Shown here: piece by piece, positions 41,467 to 49,110 of the stretch | How the letters are laid out: each line of letters begins with the position of its first letter | How positions within the stretch are numbered: the first letter of the stretch is position 1 | Source of the DNA: Williamsia maris | GTDB lineage: Bacteria > Actinomycetota > Actinomycetes > Mycobacteriales > Mycobacteriaceae | NCBI RefSeq assembly: GCF_024171815.1 | Contig: NZ_JAMTCJ010000001.1 | Coordinates: 868,001 to 932,000 of the forward strand | Reading direction: 5' to 3' | Length of the DNA: 64,000 bases | Notes under the pieces: generated by a model | What the model was told of the DNA's origin: nothing | Seen by the model: the letters and a program-made list of their open reading frames with translations, nothing else | Databases searched by the model: none | Position numbers and translations under genes: made by a program

Positions 41467-42594
41467 TCAGCTGTGTTCGGTGACAACGGGGTCGAGCACG
41501 AGACCGAAGGCCTTCAGCACGCCGAGCAGCTCGCGGTGACCGAACGCCTGGCAGCTCGAGGCGAATCCGACCGCCCGGGGCGGTGCCTGCAGCAGGTGCG
41601 ACGCGGCGAAAGCGTTGAGCAGCGCGGTCTGCTTGTAGTTGCAGTTGCCGTAGATGACGCAGTGTTTGCGGCCGAGGGGACCCGAGGCGTAAACGGAGTC
41701 GAGCGAGGTGTTGATGCGCGGGTTCTCCCTCGGCGGGGTCTCGCTGCGGATCGACGACGAGATCGCGTCGATGATGCCGAACTTCTCGGCGTCGGACTTG
41801 CCCTCCATCTGCTCGAGCGCGGCCGCCACCATCTGCGGGACCCCGAGCATCAGCGGGCGGTTGATGACGCCACCGAGCGCACGGGCGTTGGCCACGCGCG
41901 GATCGTTCTTGAACCACACGGGGTGCGAGGTCCCGCCCCACGGCAGGGCCAGTCCCAGATCGTGCTGTCCGGGGACCACGACCTGGTAGATGCCGTCCTC
42001 GGCGGGCCACTCGACGTACTCGTTCTGCTCGAGGTAGTAGGCCTTGGAGAACGCCGCGTTGGTGAGGATGGTGTTGGTCGAGGCGACGGTGGGGTGCCCC
42101 TTCCAGAAGACCTCGATGTCGAGGGTGTCGAGACCCGGGGTCTCCAGGCAGATGTTGGCCGCGATCTCGCCGATGCTGTACATCTGCGCCAGTCCCGGCG
42201 TGAAGACGAGGCTCTGACCGGCGAACTCGGCGCCGTAACGCTGTTCCGCGGCGATCATCCAGTCCTGCTCACCGTTGGTGTCGGTGTAGTGGGCGCCGAT
42301 CTCGAGACAGGCCTGCGCGACCTCGTGGCCCCACCGCGAGAACGGGCCGACCGTGTTCAGCACGACCGTCGCTCCGCGGAACGCCTCGACCAGCGCGGCC
42401 GTCGTGTGTTCGACCTCCACGATCTCGTGATCGACGGTGTCGATCCCCGGGACCGCACCGACGACCTCGGTCAGTCGAGCGTGATTCCGGCCGGCGGCGA
42501 GGAACGGGATGTTGTATTCGCGCAGGTACTCGCAGATCAATCGGCCGGTGTATCCCGACGCTCCGTAGACGACGACGCGCTTGTCGGTAGGCAT
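41467..42594 (-). CDS. Saccharopine-dehydrogenase-like / trans-acting enoyl reductase-type protein
   Basis: A 375-aa protein with an N-terminal Rossmann fold (VVVYGASGYTGRLICEYL) followed by GRNHARLTEVV and VVLNTVGPFSRWGHEVAQAC, the pattern of saccharopine-reductase-like proteins that include the mycobacterial trans-acting enoyl reductase. The C-terminal half (ISSSIRSETPPRENPRINTS, YGNCNYKQTALL) is less familiar. Predicted NAD(P)-dependent reductase on a CoA- or carrier-bound intermediate. AGAGGG lies eight bases before the ATG. First gene of a three-gene operon with FadD and SDR, divergent from the TetR gene at 42755. Confidence 0.75.
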   Translation of the reverse strand: MPTDKRVVVYGASGYTGRLICEYLREYNIPFLAAGRNHARLTEVVGAVPGIDTVDHEIVEVEHTTAALVEAFRGATVVLNTVGPFSRWGHEVAQACLEIGAHYTDTNGEQDWMIAAEQRYGAEFAGQSLVFTPGLAQMYSIGEIAANICLETPGLDTLDIEVFWKGHPTVASTNTILTNAAFSKAYYLEQNEYVEWPAEDGIYQVVVPGQHDLGLALPWGGTSHPVWFKNDPRVANARALGGVINRPLMLGVPQMVAAALEQMEGKSDAEKFGIIDAISSSIRSETPPRENPRINTSLDSVYASGPLGRKHCVIYGNCNYKQTALLNAFAASHLLQAPPRAVGFASSCQAFGHRELLGVLKAFGLVLDPVVTEHS

Positions 42595-42650
42595 GTGCTG
42601 AACCCTCTCGTTGTGTGTTGTGGGCCACAGTAGGTCTGTTTTTGGACAGA

Positions 42651-42670
42651 CGTCAAGAAAAATCTTGACG
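42651..42670. promoter_or_regulatory. Perfect inverted repeat between operon and TetR gene
   Basis: CGTCAAGA (42651-42658), aaaa, TCTTGACG (42663-42670): 8-bp perfect arms in the middle of the 160-bp divergent gap. A second, weaker pair CCCAA/TTGGG lies at 42675-42692. Probable operator for the TetR protein encoded at 42755. Confidence 0.6.
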
Positions 42671-42754
42671 AGTGCCCAATATTCGTTTTGGGCCCTGCGG
42701 CCGTACACTGAGACCCGCGCTACCCACCCACGACCTGCGACGAAAGGATCCGAC

Positions 42755-43390
42755 GTGACACAAGTCGTCGATCCGCGCGCTCGCATCGAGCTGCGGGCGC
42801 GGGACAAGTTCCAGGCCAAACGCACCGAGTTGGCGCAGGCCACGCTGCACACGCTGGCCGAGCTCGGCTACGCGCGGACGTCGCTGCGAGAGATCGCGCA
42901 GAACTCCGAGTACAGCCACGGGGTCCTGCACTACTACTTCTCCGACAAGCTGGACCTGTTGTCGCAGGCCGTGTCGCTCTACGAGGCCACCTGCGTCACC
43001 CGGTACGACGAAGCAGTCGAGGCGGCCACCAGTGCCGAGAAGTTGTTGGCCGACTTCGAGAACGCCTACTTCCACACCCTCGTGGCGGACGCGAAGATTC
43101 ATCGCCTCTGGTACGACCTGCGCAATCAGAGCCTGTTCGAGGCGTCGTTCCGTTCCGAGGTCCTCGACATCGAGGGCCGGCGCGAGGCCATGATCTGGCG
43201 CGTCGTCGTCCGCTACTGCGAGTTGAGCGAACAACGCACTGCCGCAGTCGATCAGGGTGTCGCATACATGCTGCTCGACGGGATCTTCCACCGCGCTCTG
43301 CTGGCTCATTTCGCGGGTGACGCGGACGTCGTCACCGAGGGCCGCGCACAGCTGCGGGCGGCGTTCGCGATCTTCCTCGCCGACGACTGA
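42755..43390 (+). CDS. TetR/AcrR family regulator
   Basis: A 211-aa TetR protein with the DNA-binding helices TSLREIAQNSEYSHGVLHYYFSD (about 32-54; SHGVLHYYF is the recognition helix) and a ligand domain containing RLWYDLRNQSLFEASFR and EQRTAAVDQGVAYMLLDGIF. GTG 42755 has AAAGGA six bases upstream; earlier codons of the same frame run through the operator. It diverges from the enoyl-reductase-like/FadD/SDR operon, its probable target. It ends 39 bases before the GlcD-like gene, which has its own leaderless-type promoter. Confidence 0.82.
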   Translation: MTQVVDPRARIELRARDKFQAKRTELAQATLHTLAELGYARTSLREIAQNSEYSHGVLHYYFSDKLDLLSQAVSLYEATCVTRYDEAVEAATSAEKLLADFENAYFHTLVADAKIHRLWYDLRNQSLFEASFRSEVLDIEGRREAMIWRVVVRYCELSEQRTAAVDQGVAYMLLDGIFHRALLAHFAGDADVVTEGRAQLRAAFAIFLADD

Positions 43391-43429
43391 GCACCTCCGG
43401 CCGCCGACGCCGCAGCTAGTGTCGATGTC

Positions 43430-44800
43430 ATGTCGTTGCTCGACCTGCTGAAGAGTTCGTTACCCGCTGATCGCCTGGTTCTCGACCCGGACGTCGTCGC
43501 GACCTACCACCATGACGAGGCGGAATGGGCTCCGTACGGCGCTCCGCTCGTGGTGGTCCGCCCGCGCGCTGCCGACGAGGTCCAGGCGGTGGTGCGTGCC
43601 TGCCTCGCCCATGAGACGCCCGTCGTCACCCGCGGTGCCGGCACCGGATTGTCCGGCGGCGCCAACGCCACCGCGGGGTGCGTCGTGATCGCGCTCGACG
43701 GGATGAACTCCATAGTGGAGATCGACCAGCTCGAGCGGTACGCCGTGGTCGAGCCGGGCGTCATCAACGACGACCTACGGACGGCGTGCGCCGAGCACGG
43801 CCTCTGGTACCCACCGGACCCGGCGAGCTCACCCTGGTCGACGATCGGCGGCAATGTCGCCACGAACGCCGGTGGTCTGTGCTGCGTCAAGTACGGCGTG
43901 ACACGCGACTACGTGTTGGGGATGCAGATCGTCACCGGCACCGGCGATCTCGTCCGTCTGGGACACAAGACGGCCAAGGGTGTGGCCGGCTACGACCTCG
44001 CCGGGCTGATGGTCGGCTCGGAGGGCACGCTCGGGATCATCACCGAGATCACGGTGAAGCTGCGACCGCTACAGGACCCGCAGCGCACCGTGGCCGGCTA
44101 CTTCGATTCCATCGTCGACGCCGGTCGCGCTGTGAGTGCCGTTGCCGCAGCGGGATTGACGCCGTCCGCGCTCGAACTCATCGACCGCCAGTGCCTGCTC
44201 GCCGTGGATGCGTGGAAGAACATGGGGTTGTCGGTGGATGCGAACGTCGTGCTGTTGGGCCGCGTCGACACGCCCGGATCGATCGGCGACCAGGAAGCAG
44301 AGAAGATGCACGCCTGCTTCTCCGAGGCGGGCGCGACGTGGGCCGCGGTCTCGACCGACGCCGAGGAGGCCGACGCATTGTTCGCCGCTCGGCGACTCGC
44401 CTATCCCGCGATGGAACGCCTCGGACCTGTGCTCACCGAGGACGTCTGCGTCCCCAAGAAGCATGTTCCGGAGATGCTCTCGAGGATCGAGCAGATCGGC
44501 ATCGAGTTCGGGACCACGATCGCGAACATCGCGCACGCCGGCGACGGGAATCTGCACCCACTGCTGATCACCCCGCACGGCGACGACGAGGCCCGAGCGC
44601 GCGCTCAAGCGGCGTTCGCGACGATCATCGACGCCGCACTCGAACTCGGCGGGACGGTGACCGGCGAACACGGCGTCGGGCTGTTGAAGAAGGACGGCCT
44701 GGTCCAGGAACTCGACCCCGTTGTCCTGAGCATGCATCGCGCCGTGAAGGCTGCGCTCGATCCGCACGGGATCCTCAACCCGGGCAAGGTTTTCAGCTGA
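43430..44800 (+). CDS. GlcD-type FAD-binding oxidase (glycolate/D-lactate dehydrogenase family)
   Basis: A 456-aa flavoprotein of the vanillyl-alcohol oxidase fold. RGAGTGLSGGANAT binds FAD; PASSPWSTIGGNVATNAGGL and KTAKGVAGYDLAGLMVGSEG are family blocks; HAGDGNLHP (Zn/substrate site) and EHGVGLLKKDGL close the C-terminus. It oxidises a 2-hydroxy acid such as glycolate or D-lactate, passing electrons to a quinone or cytochrome. ATG 43430 lies 13 bases after TAGTGT and has no ribosome site. No GlcE or GlcF partner is adjacent, so it is a one-subunit type. A short hairpin follows its stop. Confidence 0.85.
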   Translation: MSLLDLLKSSLPADRLVLDPDVVATYHHDEAEWAPYGAPLVVVRPRAADEVQAVVRACLAHETPVVTRGAGTGLSGGANATAGCVVIALDGMNSIVEIDQLERYAVVEPGVINDDLRTACAEHGLWYPPDPASSPWSTIGGNVATNAGGLCCVKYGVTRDYVLGMQIVTGTGDLVRLGHKTAKGVAGYDLAGLMVGSEGTLGIITEITVKLRPLQDPQRTVAGYFDSIVDAGRAVSAVAAAGLTPSALELIDRQCLLAVDAWKNMGLSVDANVVLLGRVDTPGSIGDQEAEKMHACFSEAGATWAAVSTDAEEADALFAARRLAYPAMERLGPVLTEDVCVPKKHVPEMLSRIEQIGIEFGTTIANIAHAGDGNLHPLLITPHGDDEARARAQAAFATIIDAALELGGTVTGEHGVGLLKKDGLVQELDPVVLSMHRAVKAALDPHGILNPGKVFS

Positions 44801-44816
44801 GCCGACACCTCGGCTC
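44799..44816. terminator. Weak hairpin between convergent genes
   Basis: GAGCCG (44799-44804), six-base loop, CGGCTC (44811-44816), starting at the stop codon of the GlcD-like gene and just before the end of the convergent propeller gene. The stem is only 6 bp, so termination is uncertain. Confidence 0.3.
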
Positions 44817-44830
44817 GACGATCCGTCCGG

Positions 44831-46222
44831 TCACAGGGGTGCCAGACCGATCATCCTGCGGTCCGAGGAGAAGATCCACCCGTCGCCGTAGGCCTCGGCC
44901 GCACCACCGGACGAGAACGTATCGGGGTCGGGGTCGATGGCCGAGAACGGTGCGGTCCATCTCGTGCGGCCGCTTCGGATGTCGAACGCGGTCAGAGCAC
45001 TCCCGTCGTTGCCCAGGACAACGGTGCCTGCGGAGGCGAGGGGTTGGAAGTGCTCGGTCTTGTCGTTGCGCCACCTGCGTTTTCCGGTTCTCAGGTCGAT
45101 GCCCGTCTCGCTCACATCGCTGTCACGCAGGTAGACGGTGTCGGCGGCGATCGCCGTCACCGCGCCGATGTCCTGCCCGGCGACAAGATCTTTGCCGGCC
45201 CACAGACGCTTGCCGGTGGAACGGTCATAAGCAGCATCGCCCAGGAGAACCGGCGCGTCCGCATCGTCCTCGTCGTTCTGGTTGCTGACCCGCTGCACGG
45301 CCGTGCTCCTCGTACTGGCGAGTACCTTTCCGTCCGGCCCGCGCAGGACCTGCTCCGAGACCTTTCCACCGGTGCTCCCATCAGTGTTCGACTGCACCAG
45401 AACACCACCGGGCGCGAGACGCGCATCCTGCACGCGGTAGTCGCTGGTGCGCCACAGTTCGGCGCCCGACCCCGCGGCGAACTGCGCCATCTCCGAACCC
45501 GTCCGTACCAGGCCGACGCCATCGATGACGGTGAGGACGTTGTCGGTCTCGTAGATGCCTTCGTAGTCGCCGCCGATGTCAAAACCGTGCGTCCAGTTCG
45601 ACGACACGTCGGAATACGAACCCGAATGCACTCGCACATCGTTTTCGTCGAGACTTCCCTCTGCGACGTAAAGGGTGTCCGACGTGGTCGTCAGACCGAA
45701 CACGTTCTCGGCTATCGGACGGCGAGCCGTCAGGCCGGAGTCGATCTCGTAGGTGACGATCGTGCTGCCGGTGCCACCGCCGATCGCGTAGCAGTAAAGC
45801 TTTCCGCCGAGTGGTGTCGGGCTGCATTCCTCGATGTCGGCTGCGGGCGCTTTCCAACGCACGCTTCCGTTCGCGGGGTCGATCCCGAGCATGACGGCAT
45901 CGCCGAGAACGTATTGATCGGTGGGGCTTCCCGCGATCGTCAAGAGCGTGTCGCCGGCGAGCAGGAGCCCAGGGTTGCCCGACCGGTAGGACGCTCCCCC
46001 GCGTGGATCAGAGAATTCGCCGAACGAGCGGCCGAGATACGTCGCGGCATCGAGTGACCAGGCGACGCCGGGTGCGTCGGTGTGCGTACCAGCACCCGCT
46101 CTGACCGAACTCGATGTCGGCGATGAGCGGTCCATCACCACGACCACCGCCGCGGTGACCGTCACAACCGCGGCCACCGCAGCAACTATGAGGGCCCAGG
46201 TGCTCTTCTCGCGGACTCTCAC
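44831..46222 (-). CDS. Membrane-anchored PQQ-like beta-propeller protein
   Basis: A 463-aa protein: one N-terminal membrane helix (about 9-30), a Ser/Thr-rich spacer, then an extracytoplasmic beta-propeller of PQQ/BamB-like repeats (GIDPANGSVRWK, AAGSGAELWRT, DRSTGKRLWAGKD, DLRTGKRRWRND, DIRSGRTRWTAP). Such propellers bind proteins, sugars or redox cofactors; nothing indicates an enzymatic site. GTG 46222 overlaps the preceding stop in a GTGA, so it is made with the protein encoded before it. The pair is divergent from the Hen1-Pnkp operon. Function unknown. Confidence 0.78.
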   Translation of the reverse strand: MRVREKSTWALIVAAVAAVVTVTAAVVVVMDRSSPTSSSVRAGAGTHTDAPGVAWSLDAATYLGRSFGEFSDPRGGASYRSGNPGLLLAGDTLLTIAGSPTDQYVLGDAVMLGIDPANGSVRWKAPAADIEECSPTPLGGKLYCYAIGGGTGSTIVTYEIDSGLTARRPIAENVFGLTTTSDTLYVAEGSLDENDVRVHSGSYSDVSSNWTHGFDIGGDYEGIYETDNVLTVIDGVGLVRTGSEMAQFAAGSGAELWRTSDYRVQDARLAPGGVLVQSNTDGSTGGKVSEQVLRGPDGKVLASTRSTAVQRVSNQNDEDDADAPVLLGDAAYDRSTGKRLWAGKDLVAGQDIGAVTAIAADTVYLRDSDVSETGIDLRTGKRRWRNDKTEHFQPLASAGTVVLGNDGSALTAFDIRSGRTRWTAPFSAIDPDPDTFSSGGAAEAYGDGWIFSSDRRMIGLAPL

Positions 46223-47595
46223 AGCTCCAATCCCGGAGTGAGCGCGATCTCCTCGAGTTCCGCAGGCGGCAGCGCGGGCGCAAACGACGAGCGAGAGACC
46301 ACTGCGACCTGATTGCCGTTCGGCCTTGTCACAATGACGGTCGTGGACATCTCCGACTGTGCGGCTCCCGGATCGTCGATGGGCGCGGTCGAGTAGAAGC
46401 TACGCGACATCGAGATGACTGTGCCGTCACCGAGTCGTCGAATCGAGGTCCGCTCCCCTGAGGTCGGATCGGGTCGCTCTTGGGCGGGCGGCGATTGGCC
46501 GCCTGCGATCGAGATGTCGAGTCGTGGCAACGAACCCGCCGCCGGGACCGTGGTGCACAGGCCGTTGTTCGTCGAACCGCTGATCTGCAGCGGAGGCGGC
46601 CGGCGGTCGCGGAAATCGATGGTGGCGAGGACGCGGTCCAATCTCGCGGCTTGCTCGCGAGTCACTTCTGGTCCGTCTGCGCCTCCGTAGTACGCAAGGC
46701 ATTCGTCGCGTGGTGCGGGCGTTCCGGCCGGTACGGCAGTACTGACGCGAAGCCCGGGATCGCCGGCCATACGGACCAGATCGTCGATGGCGAGCGGTAT
46801 CTTGCCGCTGTTCTGCTTCTTGTTGTCACCGTAGGCGTCGTCGGCGATGGCCTGAATCCATGACCCGTCGCCCGCGTAGGCGTACGCCGAACGTCTGTTG
46901 GTGCGGACGCCGTTGATCTCCTGCCAGGTGTCATGCACGTCGACCACGGTGGCGTCGGACAGCACGCGACGCGCGTCGAGCTGTCCCGCCACGCAGGGCG
47001 GCACCTTCGCGGAGGTTTTCTGCACCACCACCTGCAGGCTCCCCCGGGCATCACCGTTTGTCACCGACCCGTAGGCGTTCGTCGACCCCATCGGGTCGGG
47101 GTCACCGAAGTCGGTGATGGGCTGGAAGACCAACGACTGCGACTCGGTCGCGAACTGAAGCTCGGCCCCCGCCGGCAGGAGTTGCCTCAGCGCATCCGAC
47201 ATCGCCGTCGCCTTGGGTCCGGTGAACCACGGGAACCGGGGGTTGTCGTACGAGGGCTCGCCGGTGGTGAAGCTCGACGTGATCTTGCCGTCCCCGGTGT
47301 CGGGCACCTCGACCGTGTCGCACCCGGGGATGGGCGCCTTGGGATCGAACGGTTCGTCGACCACCCTGTTCTCGGTGGGGGCGGCAGCACTGGACGGCAC
47401 ATCACTGGATGATGGCGGGGCGGTCGTCAGTTCCGACTCCGGTCCGGGTAGCAGCAGGCCGACGATCACCACCGCCACGGCGATCACCGACACGGCGATG
47501 AGTCCGTACGTCCACACGCGTTTCGTGCGGGAAGGCGTGGGTTCGTCCGCCGGTTCGTCACGCTCGGGATCGGTCACGGACGCCATGTCGTACAT
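46219..47595 (-). CDS. Membrane-anchored extracellular protein of unknown function
   Basis: A 458-aa protein: an acidic, proline-rich cytoplasmic N-terminus (about 1-25), one membrane helix (TYGLIAVSVIAVAVVIVGLL), a Ser/Ala/Pro-rich linker, then a large extracytoplasmic domain with four or more cysteines (PGCDTV, VPPCVAG, RDECLAYYG, NNGLCTTV), which could form disulfides. I do not recognise the fold. Start 47595 or 47586 (MASVTDPE) cannot be separated; TAACGT ends ten bases before the former. GTGA overlap couples it to the propeller protein, suggesting a complex at the cell surface. The shared 102-bp gap with hen1 has two inverted repeats. Confidence 0.7.
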   Translation of the reverse strand: MYDMASVTDPERDEPADEPTPSRTKRVWTYGLIAVSVIAVAVVIVGLLLPGPESELTTAPPSSSDVPSSAAAPTENRVVDEPFDPKAPIPGCDTVEVPDTGDGKITSSFTTGEPSYDNPRFPWFTGPKATAMSDALRQLLPAGAELQFATESQSLVFQPITDFGDPDPMGSTNAYGSVTNGDARGSLQVVVQKTSAKVPPCVAGQLDARRVLSDATVVDVHDTWQEINGVRTNRRSAYAYAGDGSWIQAIADDAYGDNKKQNSGKIPLAIDDLVRMAGDPGLRVSTAVPAGTPAPRDECLAYYGGADGPEVTREQAARLDRVLATIDFRDRRPPPLQISGSTNNGLCTTVPAAGSLPRLDISIAGGQSPPAQERPDPTSGERTSIRRLGDGTVISMSRSFYSTAPIDDPGAAQSEMSTTVIVTRPNGNQVAVVSRSSFAPALPPAELEEIALTPGLEL

Positions 47596-47614
47596 CTGAT
47601 CAGGAACGTTACTT

Positions 47615-47634
47615 ACCGGGAGTATTTTCCCGGT
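47615..47634. promoter_or_regulatory. Inverted repeat 1 in the hen1 divergent promoter
   Basis: ACCGGGA (47615-47621) and TCCCGGT (47628-47634), 7-bp perfect arms around six bases, close to the start of the leftward membrane-protein operon. The CCGGG core recurs in the second repeat at 47659-47674. Confidence 0.5.
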
Positions 47635-47658
47635 TCTGGCAATTCGCACGGCGAAAAA

Positions 47659-47691
47659 CCCCGGGATTCCGGGGGTGGTGTGCTGCACACT
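47659..47691 (+). promoter_or_regulatory. Inverted repeat 2 and -10 of hen1
   Basis: CCCCGG-gatt-CCGGGG (47659-47674) lies where the -35 would be; CACACT (47686-47691) starts 12 bases before the ATG of hen1 and serves as -10 of a leaderless message. A protein bound at the repeat could control RNA repair genes directly. Confidence 0.5.
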
Positions 47692-47697
47692 GGCCGG

Positions 47698-49110
47698 ATG
47701 CTGTTGACCATCTCCGCGGAACGATCACCGTCCCTGCCGACGCCGGCCGATCTCGGCTACCTGCTGCACAAGCACCCGGATCGTGTCCAGCCGTTCCCCG
47801 TCTACGGCGGGACCGCCCACGTGTTCTACCCGGAGGTCAGTGCCGAGCGGTGCACGGCGGCTCTGGTGCTCGAGGTCGATCCGGTGGCGTTGGTCCGCGG
47901 TCGATCGGGATCGCGGGACGGGTTCGCACTGGGCCAGTACGTGAACGACCGGCCCTACGTCGCGTCCTCGCTGTTGTCGGTGGCCATGGGCAAGGTGTTC
48001 CGCTCCGCGCTGGGCGGCCGCTGCCCGGGACACGAGGCCCTGCTGGCATCCGACCTACAGCTCACGGTCACCGTTCCCGCGGTTCCCGGAGATCCTGATC
48101 TGTTGCGGCGGTTGTTCTCCCCCATCGGCTGGGAGGTCACAGCCTCCGAGATCGAGCTGGACGCGACGCGACCGGAATGGGGTGCCGCTCCGGTGGTGTC
48201 GTTGACGCTGAACGGATCTCACCGCCTGGCGGACGCCCTGAGTCATCTCTACGTGCTGCTCCCGGTGCTCGACGATGCGAAGCATTACTGGGTCGACGAC
48301 GACGAGGTGGACAAGCTCGTCCGGGCGGGCGGGGGCTGGTTGGCGACCCATCCCGATCGGGATCTGATCACCCACCGCTACCTGGCCCATCAACGTGGCC
48401 TGACCGACGCCGCCATGGCACGTCTGATCGACCTGGACGACCGTCCCGTCGACGAGGCGCTCGAGGACCACGACACCGCGCCGTCCCGGCCGCTGGTCCG
48501 CATCCGTCATGACGCGGTGATCGACGTCGTGCACGGATTGCAGCCCGCCTCGGTCGCCGACCTCGGGTGTGGGTCCGGAGCGCTTCTCGGATCGCTTCTC
48601 GAGATGCAGGGCATCACGAGGGTCATCGGGACCGACGTGTCGGACACGTCGTTGCGCAAAGCGGCGAAACGTCTGCACGTCGAGCAGATGACGGAGCGGC
48701 AGACCGAGAGGTTGTCGTTGTGGTTGTCGTCCCTGCAGTACGAGGACGAGCGACTGGCAGGCGTCGACGTGGCCATCCTGATGGAGGTCATCGAGCACAT
48801 CGATTCGGCGAGGGTACCGGCGGTTGCCGCGAACGTGTTCGGGGCGATGCGGCCGGGTCACGTCGTGCTCACCACCCCGAACGTCGAGCACAACGTGCGG
48901 TATCCGCAGCTGTTCGACGGCGGCCTGCGGCACGCCGATCACCGGTTCGAATGGACGCGTGACGAGTTCGCCGGGTGGGCGAGCCAGATCGGCGACACCT
49001 ACGGCTACGACCACCGACTCCTCCCGGTGGGCGACGACGATGGCGGTATCGGTCCACCGACACAGATGGCGATCTTCAGTCGGCGCAGCGGGTCTGGAGA
49101 TTCTCGATGA
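47698..49110 (+). CDS. hen1: Hen1, 3'-terminal RNA ribose 2'-O-methyltransferase
   Basis: A 470-aa bacterial Hen1. The N-terminal half (about 1-240) is the bacteria-specific domain that contacts Pnkp (LLTISAERSPSLPTPADLGY, HPDRVQPFPVYGGTAHVFYP). The C-terminal methyltransferase has the SAM motif VADLGCGSGALLGSL (about 286) and the Mn2+-binding residues in EVIEH (363-367), PNVEHNV and DHRFEWTRDEF. It 2'-O-methylates the 3' end of cleaved RNA before ligation, so that the repaired site resists renewed cutting by ribotoxins (established for the Pnkp-Hen1 complex). ATG 47698 follows CACACT by 12 bases. It overlaps pnkp by ATGA. Confidence 0.92.
   Translation: MLLTISAERSPSLPTPADLGYLLHKHPDRVQPFPVYGGTAHVFYPEVSAERCTAALVLEVDPVALVRGRSGSRDGFALGQYVNDRPYVASSLLSVAMGKVFRSALGGRCPGHEALLASDLQLTVTVPAVPGDPDLLRRLFSPIGWEVTASEIELDATRPEWGAAPVVSLTLNGSHRLADALSHLYVLLPVLDDAKHYWVDDDEVDKLVRAGGGWLATHPDRDLITHRYLAHQRGLTDAAMARLIDLDDRPVDEALEDHDTAPSRPLVRIRHDAVIDVVHGLQPASVADLGCGSGALLGSLLEMQGITRVIGTDVSDTSLRKAAKRLHVEQMTERQTERLSLWLSSLQYEDERLAGVDVAILMEVIEHIDSARVPAVAANVFGAMRPGHVVLTTPNVEHNVRYPQLFDGGLRHADHRFEWTRDEFAGWASQIGDTYGYDHRLLPVGDDDGGIGPPTQMAIFSRRSGSGDSR

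Noticed and set aside
40075-42633. 852-codon plus-strand frame
   Set aside because: It is antisense to the FadD and enoyl-reductase-like genes, has no recognisable domain and follows the third-position GC pattern of the real minus-strand genes.
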